Part shown: piece by piece, positions 26,781 through 36,038 of the stretch
Numbering within the stretch: position 1 is the stretch's first letter
How the letters are laid out: every line of letters starts with the position of its first letter
Assembly (NCBI RefSeq): GCF_030317145.1
Contig: NZ_JASZYE010000009.1
Coordinates: 1 to 64,000, forward strand
From: Variovorax flavidus
Lineage (GTDB): Bacteria; Pseudomonadota; Gammaproteobacteria; Burkholderiales; Burkholderiaceae_C
Length of the DNA stretch: 64,000 nt
Direction of reading: 5' to 3'
The notes under the pieces: model-generated
Seen by the model: the letters and a program-made list of their open reading frames with translations, nothing else
Told to the model about the DNA's origin: nothing
Databases searched by the model: none
Program-made: the position numbers and the translations under genes

Positions 26781-28004
26781 TCAGGCTTCGGCCGACGCGA
26801 CGCTGTCCACCTCGCCGAATGCGCCCGCTTCGCGCAGGGCCTCGAAGCGATCCGCGGGCACGCCGAGTTCGTCGAACACCTCGCGTGTGTGCTGGCCCAG
26901 CAGCGGCGCGGCACGGCGCACCTGTTGCGGCGTGCCGCGCAGCTTGACCGGGAAGCCCAGCGCCTTGACGGTCCCCTCCACCGGGTGCTCGATCTCCATC
27001 ACCATCTCGCGTGCGCGCGCCTGCTCGCTGTCCAGCGCTTCCGCGTAGTCATTGATGGGGGCAGCGGGCACGCCCGCGGCCAGCAGCGCATCCACCCATT
27101 CCGCGGCGGGCCGTCGTGCGAACTCCGCCTCCAGCAACGGGATCAGCTCGGCGCGGTTGCGGATGCGCGCGACGTTGTCCGTGAAGCGCGGGTCGGCGGG
27201 CAACTCGGGCCGGCCGATCACACCGCACAGCGCCGTCCAGAGCTTGGGGTTGGCGGCGCCGATCACCATGTAGCGATCGGCCGCACGCACCGCCTGGTAC
27301 GGCGCACTCATGCGGTTGGCACTGCCCAGCGGAGTCGGCACTTTGCCCGTGCCCCAGAACTCCGCCGTCTCCCAGATCGACAACCCGAGGGCGGTCTCGA
27401 ACAGCGAAGCGTCGATGTACTGGCCGGTCCCGGTCTGGTCGCGCCCGATCACTGCGCTCAGGATGGCGTAGGCCGCGAACAGGCCCGCGCCGAGGTCGGC
27501 GAACGGTACGCTGGACTTCATCGGCGCGCCGCCGGGTTCCCCCATCACGCTCATCACGCCGCTGGTGGCCTGCGCAATCAGGTCGAGTCCGGGGCGCCGC
27601 GACCAGGGCCCCGTCTGGCCGAAGCCGGAAATGCTGGCGTACACCAGGCGGGGGTTGATGGCATGCAATGTCTCGAAGTCGATCTTCAGCCTTGCCGCCA
27701 CGCCTGGGCGGTTGTTTTCCACCAGAACGTCGGCCTGGCGAACGAGTTCATAGAAGGCCTCCAGGCCCTGCGGATTCTTCAGGTCGATCTCGACGCTGCG
27801 CTTGTTGCGGTTGAGCGCGAGGAAGCCACCGCTGTCCTCGCCCTTGAGCCGGAAGCCCATGGCGCGGCGGGTCTGGTCGCCGACGCCCGGCGCCTCGACC
27901 TTGATGACATCGGCGCCCATGTCGCCTAGCAGCATGCAGCAGAAGGGCCCGGCCATGATCTGGCTGACATCAAGTACGCGGATGCGGGAGAGGGGGAGCG
28001 TCAT
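26781..28004 (-). CDS. CaiB/BaiF-family CoA transferase (class III)
   Basis: 407 aa. Class III CoA transferases move CoA between organic acids through an aspartyl-CoA intermediate. The N-terminus LSRIRVLDVSQIMAGPFCCM and the segment LGDMGADVIKVEAP are the typical start. LNRNKRSVEIDLKNPQG follows, and the conserved PFADLGAGLFAAYA carries the likely catalytic Asp. AAGGAA precedes the ATG at 28004; the open frame upstream to 28145 is not protein-like. It lies between an enoyl-CoA hydratase and an amidohydrolase on the same strand, suggesting activation of a carboxylic acid for beta-oxidation-type steps. Substrate unknown. Confidence 0.92.
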   Translation of the reverse strand: MTLPLSRIRVLDVSQIMAGPFCCMLLGDMGADVIKVEAPGVGDQTRRAMGFRLKGEDSGGFLALNRNKRSVEIDLKNPQGLEAFYELVRQADVLVENNRPGVAARLKIDFETLHAINPRLVYASISGFGQTGPWSRRPGLDLIAQATSGVMSVMGEPGGAPMKSSVPFADLGAGLFAAYAILSAVIGRDQTGTGQYIDASLFETALGLSIWETAEFWGTGKVPTPLGSANRMSAPYQAVRAADRYMVIGAANPKLWTALCGVIGRPELPADPRFTDNVARIRNRAELIPLLEAEFARRPAAEWVDALLAAGVPAAPINDYAEALDSEQARAREMVMEIEHPVEGTVKALGFPVKLRGTPQQVRRAAPLLGQHTREVFDELGVPADRFEALREAGAFGEVDSVASAEA

Positions 28005-28044
28005 GCAATGTTCCTTTTGGACGATGTCTTTGCGTGGGGCCGGC

Positions 28045-28824
28045 TCAGCGGCCGACGAAACCAGGGTGCGCCTTCTCGAGGAAGGCCTTGTAGCCGATGC
28101 GGAAGTCTTCGGTGTCGAAGCAGTCGTAGGCCTCGTCCAGTTCATTCGGGCTGAGCGCTGCCGGCTGCTCCAGCCGCTGCACGAATCGCTTGTGCCAACG
28201 CGCTACCAGCGGCGCGCCCCGCGCGATGCGCAGCGCCGCCGCGTAGCTTTCCTCGACGACTGCAGCGTCGTCCACCACACGATTGACCAGCCCCTTCTGC
28301 AGCGCCTCGCGAGCACCGAAGACGCGCCCTTCAAGCACGATTTCGAGCGCGGCGGCGCGTCCGGCCAGCGCGAGCAGGCCGCCCAGCTCTCCGTACGACA
28401 TCACCAGACCCAGGCGATTGATCGGTGCGCCGAAGCGGCTCGATTCGCCGCAGATTCGCATGTCGCATACCGATGCCAGCTCGAGACCGCCGCCCACGCA
28501 CGCGCCCTGGATCAGCGCGAGCGTGGGGTGGCGGCTGTTCGCCACCGCCTGCATGGCCCGGTGGGTCACCTGGCCATAGGCGCGTGCCTGCGTCTTGTCG
28601 AGCCGCGTGCGCGGGAACTCCTCGATGTCGGCGCCGGCCGAAAACGCGCGCTCTCCGGCGCCGCGCAGCACGATGCAGCGCACGTCGTCGTCCTGTTCGA
28701 GCGTTGCAAAGATGTCGCCCAGGCCCTGCCACATGCCCAGGTTCATGGCGTTCATTTTCTCGGGGCTATTGAGCGTGAGCGTGACGATGTGGCCGTCGCG
28801 TTCGACGATGATGGGTTGTGGCAT
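28045..28824 (-). CDS. Enoyl-CoA hydratase/isomerase family protein
   Basis: 259 aa crotonase-fold enzyme. The oxyanion-hole motifs are AFSAGADIEEF (about residues 61-71) and IQGACVGGGLELASVCDMRI. In place of the usual catalytic Glu pair it shows RFGAPINRLGLVMSYGELGG, so at least one Glu (in YGELGG) is displaced; hydratase activity is likely but the chemistry could differ. The ATG at 28824 begins PQPIIVERDGHIVTLTLNSP, a normal start; the upstream open frame is discarded. First gene of the minus-strand operon with the CoA transferase and amidohydrolase, divergent from the Bug protein at 29110. Confidence 0.88.
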   Translation of the reverse strand: MPQPIIVERDGHIVTLTLNSPEKMNAMNLGMWQGLGDIFATLEQDDDVRCIVLRGAGERAFSAGADIEEFPRTRLDKTQARAYGQVTHRAMQAVANSRHPTLALIQGACVGGGLELASVCDMRICGESSRFGAPINRLGLVMSYGELGGLLALAGRAAALEIVLEGRVFGAREALQKGLVNRVVDDAAVVEESYAAALRIARGAPLVARWHKRFVQRLEQPAALSPNELDEAYDCFDTEDFRIGYKAFLEKAHPGFVGR

Positions 28825-29109
28825 GGCTCGGAAGAAGTCTCGGTTGGAAGGCGCCGCGGCGCGGAACGAGGCGAAGTTTAGGGAGCAGGCCCGTCCACTC
28901 CAAGCGAGAAAAACTGGGCGCGCCTTCAAGAAAAACTCGGGGTGCGATGCTGTGAGAAATTCTCGGCCGCCTTTCAAGTTATTCCACGTTGTCCCGTCGC
29001 GTGCCGCTTCCTACACTCGCTCCCGTTTCGTCTCGATCACGCCATGCGCCGGTCGAAGCGACGCCAGAACCCGGCGCCCCGCGCCACACAAGGGACTTCA
29101 GGAGACATC

Positions 29110-30072
29110 ATGCAAAGACGCCATTTCCTCGCGGCCGCAGGCTGTGCCGCAGTACATCTCGCGGGCCATGCGCAGGCATTGCCCGCCAGCCCCATCCGCA
29201 TCGTCGTCGGCTTTCCCCCGGGCGGCGGCACCGACGTCGTCACGCGCGTGATCGCGCAGAAGCTCGGCGTGCTCTGGAAACAGACCGTGGTGGTCGAGAA
29301 CAAGGCGGGCGCCGCGGGCGTGATCGCCGCCGAGTACGTCGCCAAGCAGCCAGCCGATGGCACGACGCTGCTGATGACCAATTTCAGCAACCATGCGGTG
29401 GCCCCGAGCCTCTACCCCAACATCGGCTACGTGGTCGAGCGTGACTTCACGCCGATCATGCTGGTGGGCGTCGCGCCCAGCTTGCTGGTGTGCCGTCCCG
29501 ACCAGGCGGCGCGCACCGTGCGTGCGCTGGTCGAGCGCTGCCGTGCGCAGCCTGGCGCCGTGACCTTCGGCTCCGCCGGGCCCGGTTCGGCGCAGCATTT
29601 GTCACTGGAGATGTTCAAGCTGCGTGCGGACATTCAAGCGCTGCACGTGCCTTACCGCGGTTCGGCCCCGATGATCACCGACCTGCTCGGCGGGCAGATC
29701 GACTACAGCTTCGAGACCATGACTTCGGCCACCCCGCACGTCGCGAGCGGGAAGCTCGTGGCCATTGCCCAGCCGCGGCCGCGCCGCGCCGCCGCGCATC
29801 CGGGCGTGCCCACGCTGGCCGAGTTGGGCTACCCCGGCTTCGACGCCAGCACCTGGTACGGCCTGGCGGGCCCCGGCAAGATGCCGCCGGCGCTGGTGCA
29901 GCGCATGAACGAGGACTTCAACAAGGTCCTCGCCATGCCCGATGTCGCCGAAAAGCTGCTGGCCTACGGCGCCGAGGACGGCGGCGGCAGCGCGGGGCAG
30001 TTCGCTTCCTTTATTGCGAGCGAGAAGGACAAGTGGGCCAAGGTGATCCACGACGCGAAGGTGACCGTCTGA
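29110..30072 (+). CDS. Tripartite-tricarboxylate (Bug) periplasmic substrate-binding protein
   Basis: 320 aa. The N-terminus MQRRHFLAAAGCAAVHLAGH is a signal peptide with twin-Arg-like RR. The mature fold shows the Bug landmarks: PIRIVVGFPPGGGTDVVTR, VENKAGAAGVIAAEYVAKQP, the VTFGSAGPGSAQHLSLEMFK segment and LHVPYRGSAPMITDLLGGQI. These proteins bind carboxylates or sugar acids in the periplasm. GGAGACATC precedes the ATG. It overlaps the next gene by one base (TGATG), so it heads a long plus-strand operon up to 35923. No TctA/TctB membrane partners are present. Confidence 0.93.
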   Translation: MQRRHFLAAAGCAAVHLAGHAQALPASPIRIVVGFPPGGGTDVVTRVIAQKLGVLWKQTVVVENKAGAAGVIAAEYVAKQPADGTTLLMTNFSNHAVAPSLYPNIGYVVERDFTPIMLVGVAPSLLVCRPDQAARTVRALVERCRAQPGAVTFGSAGPGSAQHLSLEMFKLRADIQALHVPYRGSAPMITDLLGGQIDYSFETMTSATPHVASGKLVAIAQPRPRRAAAHPGVPTLAELGYPGFDASTWYGLAGPGKMPPALVQRMNEDFNKVLAMPDVAEKLLAYGAEDGGGSAGQFASFIASEKDKWAKVIHDAKVTV

Positions 30073-31322
30073 TGTCCATGCTCCACGTTTCCTCCGAAGA
30101 AACCTTGCCCGAGGACGCCGCGGGCGCGACGCTGGTCGGACGCGCCTGGCTGCCCGGCGTCGAAGGCGGCCCCTGTGTGGTCGCGCTGCGCGACGGACAG
30201 TTGCACGACATCACCGCTCATGCGCCCACCACGGCGGCGCTTCTCGCGAGGCCCGACCGCCTGGATGTGGCCCGGCGCGCGCCCGGCACGCCGCTGGGGA
30301 CGCTGGCCGACTGGCTGCGCAGCACCTGCGAGCATGGACCGGACCCGGCGCGCCGCCATCTGCTCGCGCCTTGCGACCTGCAGGTCGTCAAGGCCGCCGG
30401 CGTCACCTTCGTGGCCAGCATGCTGGAGCGCGTGATCGAAGAGCAGGCGCGAGGCGATGCCTCCCGCGCGCATGCGATCCGCGAGTCCATGACCGCCGTC
30501 ATCGGCAGCAACCTGGCCGCTGTGAAGCCCGGGTCGCCCGAGGCGCGGGAACTCAAGGGCGTGCTCGCCGCGCAGGGCCTGTGGTCGCAGTATCTCGAAG
30601 TGGGCATCGGACCGGATGCCGAGGTCTTCACGAAGGCAACGCCGCTGTCGTCCGTCGGCACCGGCGTGCCGGTCGGCCTGCATCCCGGATCCGACTGGAA
30701 CAACCCCGAGCCGGAGGTGGTGCTCGCGGTGACGGCCGATGGCGAAATCGTCGGAGCCTCCCTGGGCAACGACGTCAACTTGCGTGACTTCGAAGGGCGC
30801 AGTGCGCTGCTGCTGGGCAAGGCCAAGGACAACAACGCCTCGTGCGCGATCGGGCCGTTCATACGCCTCTTCGACGCGGAATTCACGCTCGCGGACGTGG
30901 AGCAGGCGGTGGTGACGCTAGAGGTGCGCGGCGAAGACGGCTTCACGCTCGCGGGCAGCAGTTCCATGGCGCGCATCAGCCGCTCGCCGGCCGAGATGGT
31001 CGGGCATGCGATGGGCGCGCACCACCAGTATCCGGACGGGATCCTGCTGTTCTGCGGCACCATGTTCGCGCCCACCGACGACCGGGGGGCGCCCGGTGCC
31101 GGCTTCACGCATCACGATGGCGACCGCGTCGCGATCCGCAGCGCACGCCTCGGTGGCCTCGTCAACTCGGTGGGTCGCAGCGACCGCCTGTCGCCGTGGC
31201 GCTTCGGCATCGGCGCGCTGATGGGCAATCTCGCCGCGCGTGGCCTGCTGGGTCCGGCGCCGGTGACCACCGCTGAGCTGCCGCACGATCTTTCCCTCGC
31301 GACCCTTCCCCGACACGCTTGA
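30072..31322 (+). CDS. FAH-superfamily 2-keto-3-deoxy-acid dehydratase (XylX-like)
   Basis: 416 aa, larger than simple FAH hydrolases and like XylX of the Caulobacter xylose pathway. Motifs are FVASMLERVIEEQARGDASR, LWSQYLEVGIGPDAEVFTKA, the metal-site segment WNNPEPEVVLAVTADGEIV, and GASLGNDVNLRDFEGRSALL followed by KAKDNNASCAIGPFIRLFD. XylX-type enzymes dehydrate 2-keto-3-deoxy-pentonate to alpha-ketoglutarate semialdehyde. That fits the aldehyde dehydrogenase at the end of this operon. The start ATG overlaps the Bug gene stop. Substrate stereochemistry cannot be read from sequence. Confidence 0.85.
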   Translation: MSMLHVSSEETLPEDAAGATLVGRAWLPGVEGGPCVVALRDGQLHDITAHAPTTAALLARPDRLDVARRAPGTPLGTLADWLRSTCEHGPDPARRHLLAPCDLQVVKAAGVTFVASMLERVIEEQARGDASRAHAIRESMTAVIGSNLAAVKPGSPEARELKGVLAAQGLWSQYLEVGIGPDAEVFTKATPLSSVGTGVPVGLHPGSDWNNPEPEVVLAVTADGEIVGASLGNDVNLRDFEGRSALLLGKAKDNNASCAIGPFIRLFDAEFTLADVEQAVVTLEVRGEDGFTLAGSSSMARISRSPAEMVGHAMGAHHQYPDGILLFCGTMFAPTDDRGAPGAGFTHHDGDRVAIRSARLGGLVNSVGRSDRLSPWRFGIGALMGNLAARGLLGPAPVTTAELPHDLSLATLPRHA

Positions 31323-31324
31323 AC

Positions 31325-32236
31325 ATGTCACTGCCTCGCATTGGATTCATCGGCATCGGCCTCATGGGCGAAGCCATGACACGAAGACTTCTGGACCTCG
31401 GCCATGCCGTGACCGTCTGGAACCGCGAGCCCGAGCGGCTCGACCTCGTCGTGCCTCACGGCGCGGTGGCGGCCGCGTCGCCGGCAGAGGTTGCCGGTGC
31501 CAGCGACATCGTGCTGCTGTGCGTGCTCGACCGTCAGGCGGTCGAGGCCTGTGTGTTCGGCCCATCCGGCGTGGCGACTTCCGCAGCGGCGCGCGACCGG
31601 CTGCTGGTGGACATGTCGACCATCGAGCCCGCCGCCGCGCGGGCGCTGGCCGAACGTGCCGCGAGCGAAGCCGGCCTGCGCTGGATCGATGCGCCGGTTT
31701 CAGGCGGACCGGCCGCCGCGCGCGACGGCACGCTCACGATCATGGCCGGAGGTGCGGCGCAAGACATGGCGCAGGCGCACGACGTGCTGGCTGCGCTCGG
31801 CGCCCATGTCACGCACATGGGCGACGTCGGCGCCGGCCAGACTGCCAAGATGATCAACCAGGCCATCGTCGGCGCCGGCTTCGCCCTGATGAGCGAAGTC
31901 GCACTGCTGGCTGAAGCCTCCGGCATCGACGCCGCGCGCCTTCCGGATTGCCTGGCGGGCGGCTTGGCCGACAGCGTATTGCTGCAGAAGTTATTTCCGC
32001 GCATTCACGCGCGCCAGTTCGATCCGCCGATCGGCTATGCGCGCCAGCTCTTGAAAGACCTGCAGGCCGTCACCGCCTTCGCGAACGACGTGGACTGCGA
32101 GCTGCCGCTCGTGCAGGCCGCAACGCAACGCTATGACGCCTACGTGGCGGGCGGCGGCGCGCTGGCCGATTCGGCTTCCCTCATCCGTCTCTATGAGTCG
32201 GCCCGCAACACTGCATCGAAAAAAACGTCGTCGTGA
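31325..32236 (+). CDS. NAD(P)-dependent beta-hydroxyacid dehydrogenase (3-HIBDH family)
   Basis: 303 aa. Rossmann start RIGFIGIGLMGEAMTRRLLD binds NAD(P). The substrate motif RWIDAPVSGGPAAARDGTLT and the catalytic Lys in GQTAKMINQAIVGAGF identify the 3-hydroxyisobutyrate/tartronate-semialdehyde reductase group. It oxidises a beta-hydroxy acid or reduces the matching semialdehyde. It starts 2 bases after the XylX-like stop and overlaps the next gene by 4 bases (GTGA), so it is embedded in the operon. In a sugar-acid setting it may handle a short semialdehyde by-product. Confidence 0.9.
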   Translation: MSLPRIGFIGIGLMGEAMTRRLLDLGHAVTVWNREPERLDLVVPHGAVAAASPAEVAGASDIVLLCVLDRQAVEACVFGPSGVATSAAARDRLLVDMSTIEPAAARALAERAASEAGLRWIDAPVSGGPAAARDGTLTIMAGGAAQDMAQAHDVLAALGAHVTHMGDVGAGQTAKMINQAIVGAGFALMSEVALLAEASGIDAARLPDCLAGGLADSVLLQKLFPRIHARQFDPPIGYARQLLKDLQAVTAFANDVDCELPLVQAATQRYDAYVAGGGALADSASLIRLYESARNTASKKTSS

Positions 32237-33381
32237 CCGTCATCACCAGCATCGAGGATCTGCGCGTACTCGCGCGCCAGCGTGTGCCGCGCATGTTCTA
32301 CGACTACGTGGATGTCGGCTCGTGGACCGAAAGCACCTACCGCGCCAATGAGCAGGACTTCCAGAAGATCCTGCTACGCCAGCGCGTGGCAGTGAACCTC
32401 GCGCAGCGCAGCACGCGCGCCACCATGCTGGGACACGACGTGGCGATGCCGGTGGCCATTGCACCCACGGGCCTCACGGGCATGCAGCACGCCGATGGCG
32501 AGATCCTGGCGGCGCGGGCGGCGCGGCGTTTCGGCGTGCCCTTCACGCTCTCGACCGTCAGTATCTGCTCGATCGAGGACGTGGCCGAAGGCACCGGCGG
32601 CCATCCGTTCTGGTTTCAGTTGTACGTGATGCGCGACCGCGACTTCGTGACGCGCCTGATCGAACGGGCCAAGGCGGCGAACTGCTCGGCACTGGTGCTC
32701 ACGCTCGACCTGCAGATCAGCGGACAGCGCCACAAGGACCTGAAGAACGGACTCTCGGCGCCGCCGCGCCTGACGCTGCTGAACCTCCTGAACATGGCCG
32801 GCAAGCCGCGATGGTGCGCGGGCATGCTGGGCACACGGCGCCACACCTTCGGCAACATCATCGGCCACGTGAAGGGCGTCGACAACATGACGTCGCTCGC
32901 CGAGTGGAGTTCGCAGCAGTACGACCCGGCGCTGAGCTGGGAAGACGTGGCCTGGATCCGCCGCCTGTGGGACCGCAAGCTGGTGCTCAAGGGTATCCAG
33001 GACGTCGAGGACGCGAAGCTGGCCGCCGCCTCGGGCGCCGATGCGCTCATCGTGTCGAACCACGGCGGGCGGCAGCTCGATGGCGCACCGTCGTCGATCC
33101 GCGCGTTGCCGGCGATCGTCGATGCCGTGGGTGACCGCATCGAAGTGCACATGGACGGCGGCATCCGCTCGGGCCAGGATGTCCTGAAGGCCGTCGCGCT
33201 GGGTGCGAAGGGCACCTACATCGGACGCTCCATGCTCTATGGGCTGGGTGCGATGGGCGAGGCCGGCGTAACTCGTGCGCTGGAGATCATCCACAAGGAA
33301 CTGGACCTCACGATGGCGTTCTGCGGCCATACCGACATCCGCGACGTCGATGCCGGGGTGCTGTTGCCCGCGAGCTTCTGA
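32233..33381 (+). CDS. FMN-dependent alpha-hydroxy-acid oxidase/dehydrogenase
   Basis: 382 aa TIM-barrel flavoprotein of the L-lactate dehydrogenase/glycolate oxidase family. Seen: start MTVITSIEDLRVLARQRVPR, FMN-site PVAIAPTGLTGMQHADGE, the FWFQLYVMRDRD segment, and the catalytic base region ALIVSNHGGRQLDGAPSSI with active His. The phosphate-binding VHMDGGIRSGQDVLKAVALG follows. It oxidises (S)-2-hydroxy acids such as lactate or glycolate to 2-keto acids. GTG at 32233 overlaps the previous stop. In this operon it may recycle an alpha-hydroxy acid released from the sugar-acid substrate. Confidence 0.92.
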   Translation: MTVITSIEDLRVLARQRVPRMFYDYVDVGSWTESTYRANEQDFQKILLRQRVAVNLAQRSTRATMLGHDVAMPVAIAPTGLTGMQHADGEILAARAARRFGVPFTLSTVSICSIEDVAEGTGGHPFWFQLYVMRDRDFVTRLIERAKAANCSALVLTLDLQISGQRHKDLKNGLSAPPRLTLLNLLNMAGKPRWCAGMLGTRRHTFGNIIGHVKGVDNMTSLAEWSSQQYDPALSWEDVAWIRRLWDRKLVLKGIQDVEDAKLAAASGADALIVSNHGGRQLDGAPSSIRALPAIVDAVGDRIEVHMDGGIRSGQDVLKAVALGAKGTYIGRSMLYGLGAMGEAGVTRALEIIHKELDLTMAFCGHTDIRDVDAGVLLPASF

Positions 33382-33447
33382 GCTCCAACTTTTCTTCCCT
33401 TTCCTGAAACCAACGACCTCGATTCGAGGCACCCCGGAGACAACGTC

Positions 33448-34422
33448 ATGCAATTCCGTTCCCGCACCCTTCGACTCGCGCTGAGCGCTGCCGCTCTCAC
33501 GCTGGCGGCCATGCCGTCGCTCGCCGAGCCGTCCGGCTATCCGCAACGCGCCATCGAACTGGTGGTGCCGTACCAGGCGGGCGGTGGCGCCGACGTGATG
33601 GCGCGCGCCTTCGCCACGGCCGCCGTGAAGCATCTCCCGCAGAGCGTCGTCGTGGTCAACAAGCCCGGCGCGGCCGGCGTGGTGGGCTGGATGGACGTCA
33701 TCAAGGCCAAGCCCGATGGCTACAAGGTGGCGCTCACCACGGTGGAAATCACTTTCCTGCACTACCTGGGACTGGCCAAGTTCGACCAGCACGAGCTCAG
33801 GCCCATCGCCAAGCTGAACGCAGACCCGGCGGTGGTCGTCGTGCGCGGCGACGCGCCCTACAACACCATCGAGGAGTTCCTCGCCCAGGCGCGCAAGCCC
33901 GATGCCAATGTGCGCATCGGCAACGCGGGGCAGGGTTCGATGTGGCACCTGGCCTCGGCCGCGCTGGCCGAGAAGGGCAACGCGAAGTTCAACTACATCC
34001 CGTTCCCGGGCGGCGCCCCCGCCATCCTGGCGCTGCTCGGCGGACACATCGACGCCGTCATCGCCAGTGCACCCGAGGTGGCGCCGAACGTGCTCGCGGG
34101 CAAGCTCAAGGCGCTGGGCGTGATGTCGGAGAAGCGCCTGAAGGTGTTCGAGAAGGTGCCGACCCTGCGTGAGCGCAACATGGACCTCGTGCTCGGCACG
34201 TGGCGCGGCCTGGCCGTGCCGAAGAACACGCCCGATGACGTGGTGAACGTGCTCAAGGTCGCTGCCGCCAAGTCCATGCAGGAACCTTCGCTGCGCGAGA
34301 TCATGGAGAAGCAGTACTTCACGACCGACACGTACGAGGACGCGGCCACCTTCGAGGCCAGCATGGCGCGTGAAAGCGCGGCCATCAAGGCGATCGCCGC
34401 CAAGATCGACCTGCAGAACTGA
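33448..34422 (+). CDS. Tripartite-tricarboxylate (Bug) substrate-binding protein, second copy
   Basis: 324 aa. Signal peptide about 1-26 (LRLALSAAALTLAAMPSLAE). Bug motifs are IELVVPYQAGGGADVMARAF, VVVVNKPGAAGVVGWMDVIK, the NAGQGSMWHLASAALAEK segment and FIPF-like NYIPFPGGAPAILALLGGHI. The C-terminal part (LGVMSEKRLKVFEKVPTLRE) closely resembles the Bug protein at 51990, and the two share WRGLAV and the PTL(R/K)ERN pattern, so they are paralogs. It lies between the FMN oxidase and the aldehyde dehydrogenase. Again no membrane permease genes accompany it. Confidence 0.93.
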   Translation: MQFRSRTLRLALSAAALTLAAMPSLAEPSGYPQRAIELVVPYQAGGGADVMARAFATAAVKHLPQSVVVVNKPGAAGVVGWMDVIKAKPDGYKVALTTVEITFLHYLGLAKFDQHELRPIAKLNADPAVVVVRGDAPYNTIEEFLAQARKPDANVRIGNAGQGSMWHLASAALAEKGNAKFNYIPFPGGAPAILALLGGHIDAVIASAPEVAPNVLAGKLKALGVMSEKRLKVFEKVPTLRERNMDLVLGTWRGLAVPKNTPDDVVNVLKVAAAKSMQEPSLREIMEKQYFTTDTYEDAATFEASMARESAAIKAIAAKIDLQN

Positions 34423-34435
34423 AGCGCGAGTGTCC

Positions 34436-35923
34436 ATGCTTCAATCCATCGACGCGCGGACTGGCGCGCCCTTCGGCGAGCCGTGGGCCGGATCGGACGC
34501 CGACGGCATCGACGCGGCCGTGGCCGCGGCCCAATCGGCGGCAGACGTCTTCGCCGCCGCGCCGGCCGCGCTGCGCGCCCGGCTGCTCCGCCAGATCGCG
34601 ACTGCCCTGGAGGCCCAGCGCGCATCGTTGGTGCCGTTGGCCGACCGCGAGACCGGTCTGGGGTCGGTCCGCCTGGAGGGCGAACTCGACCGCGCTGCGT
34701 TCCAGTTGCGTGAATTCGCCGTGCTCCTGGAGACGGGTGGTGCGAATTTCGTGCTCGACCAGCCGCCTGTGGCAGGCCCGCCGCCGACTGGGCGGCCACG
34801 CATGACGCGCGTCCGCGTGCCACTCGGACCGGTTGCTGTGTTCGCGGCCAGCAACTTCCCGTTCGCCTTCTCCGTCGCGGGGGGCGACACCGCGTCGGCC
34901 CTCGCGGCTGGCTGCCCAGTGGTCGCCAAGGGGCATCCCGCCCATCCGGGCCTGTGTGTCCAGGTGGCGGCACTGGTAGCCGATGCGGTCGCGCGCTGCG
35001 GGCTGCCCGCCGGTGTCTTCCAGTTCGTTCAGGGTGCTGCGGTCGAGGTGGGCGAACGCCTGGTGCAGGCGCCATCGATCGACGCCGTGGCCTTCACCGG
35101 CTCGTTCAGGGGCGGCACCGCGCTGGCACGTCTCGCGGCGGCGCGGCCGCGACCGATTCCGTTCTACGGCGAACTGGGTTCGGTGAACCCGGTGGTCGTC
35201 ATGCCACGGGCACTCGCTAACGATGCGCCGGCAAAGGCGGCGCTGCTTGGCGGGTCGATTTGCCAGGGCGCGGGGCAGTTCTGCACGAGTCCCGGCGTGA
35301 TCGTGGTCTTCCGGGACGAGGCGGGCGATGCCTTCGTGACCGCATTGGCCGAGGACCTGCGCCAGCGCGAGACGCACGGCATGCTGAGCGAAGGCATCCG
35401 CGCGAATTTCGAGCGCGGCGTGGCCGCGTGGCGCCAGCACGATCGGCTCGAGGTGCGCGTGGATGCTGAATCCGCAAGCGTTTCCGGCGCACTTCGTCCG
35501 TTCCTGGCCGAGATCGCGGCCAGCGATTTCGTGGCCGACCGCGCCCTGCATGAAGAGGTGTTCGGTGCCGCCGCGCTCGTGGTGCGGGTCGATACGGCGG
35601 AAGAGGCCATCGCCGTGCTTCGTGCGATCGGTGGGTCACTCACCGTCACGCTGTGGGGCTTGCCGGCGGACTTGGCCACACCGGACGCGGCCGAGGTCGC
35701 CGTCGTGCGTGCCGCAATGAAGATTGCGGGACGCGTGCTGTTCGCGGGCGTTCCGACGGGTGTGGCCGTCTGCGCGGCCCAGCACCATGGCGGCCCATTC
35801 CCCGCTTCGACCGCTCCCTTCACCACCTCGGTCGGCCAGGCTTCGATGGAGCGGTTCCTGCGCCCGCAGGTGCTGCAGGATGCGCCGGAATGGTTGCTTG
35901 AGCGGGACCGCGTGCTGGTCTGA
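34436..35923 (+). CDS. Aldehyde dehydrogenase, alpha-ketoglutarate-semialdehyde type
   Basis: 495 aa. Catalytic Cys in GAGQFCTSPGVIVV, catalytic Glu in FYGELGSVNPVVVMP, and NAD(P) site VAVFAASNFPFAFSVAGGDT. The variant sequence SNFPFAFS and the GELGSVNP motif are typical of NADP-dependent ketoglutarate-semialdehyde dehydrogenases, which oxidise the semialdehyde to alpha-ketoglutarate. Together with the XylX-like dehydratase this would close a Weimberg-type pathway. GTG 34430 and ATG 34436 are both in frame; I chose the ATG. Last gene of the operon, followed by a hairpin and the convergent MFS gene. Confidence 0.88.
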   Translation: MLQSIDARTGAPFGEPWAGSDADGIDAAVAAAQSAADVFAAAPAALRARLLRQIATALEAQRASLVPLADRETGLGSVRLEGELDRAAFQLREFAVLLETGGANFVLDQPPVAGPPPTGRPRMTRVRVPLGPVAVFAASNFPFAFSVAGGDTASALAAGCPVVAKGHPAHPGLCVQVAALVADAVARCGLPAGVFQFVQGAAVEVGERLVQAPSIDAVAFTGSFRGGTALARLAAARPRPIPFYGELGSVNPVVVMPRALANDAPAKAALLGGSICQGAGQFCTSPGVIVVFRDEAGDAFVTALAEDLRQRETHGMLSEGIRANFERGVAAWRQHDRLEVRVDAESASVSGALRPFLAEIAASDFVADRALHEEVFGAAALVVRVDTAEEAIAVLRAIGGSLTVTLWGLPADLATPDAAEVAVVRAAMKIAGRVLFAGVPTGVAVCAAQHHGGPFPASTAPFTTSVGQASMERFLRPQVLQDAPEWLLERDRVLV

Positions 35924-35969
35924 GCAACAGCGAACTTCTTGGCGGGATCGCCGCCGCGTCAAGCAGGCG

Positions 35970-35993
35970 CGCCAGGCGTTTGACAGCCTGGCG
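35970..35993. terminator. Hairpin between convergent operons
   Basis: CGCCAGGC and GCCTGGCG form a perfect 8-bp stem around the 8-base loop GTTTGACA. It lies between the ends of the plus-strand operon (35923) and the minus-strand MFS gene (36039), so it could stop both. There is no U-tract, so rho-independence is doubtful. Confidence 0.35.
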
Positions 35994-36038
35994 TCCTGAG
36001 GCCGAAGACCGCCGGTCGCAAGCGGCCGGCGTGTCGCG

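Noticed and set aside
32374..34437. 687-codon minus-strand open frame
   Set aside because: Antisense to the FMN oxidase and a Bug protein; no protein-like patterning.
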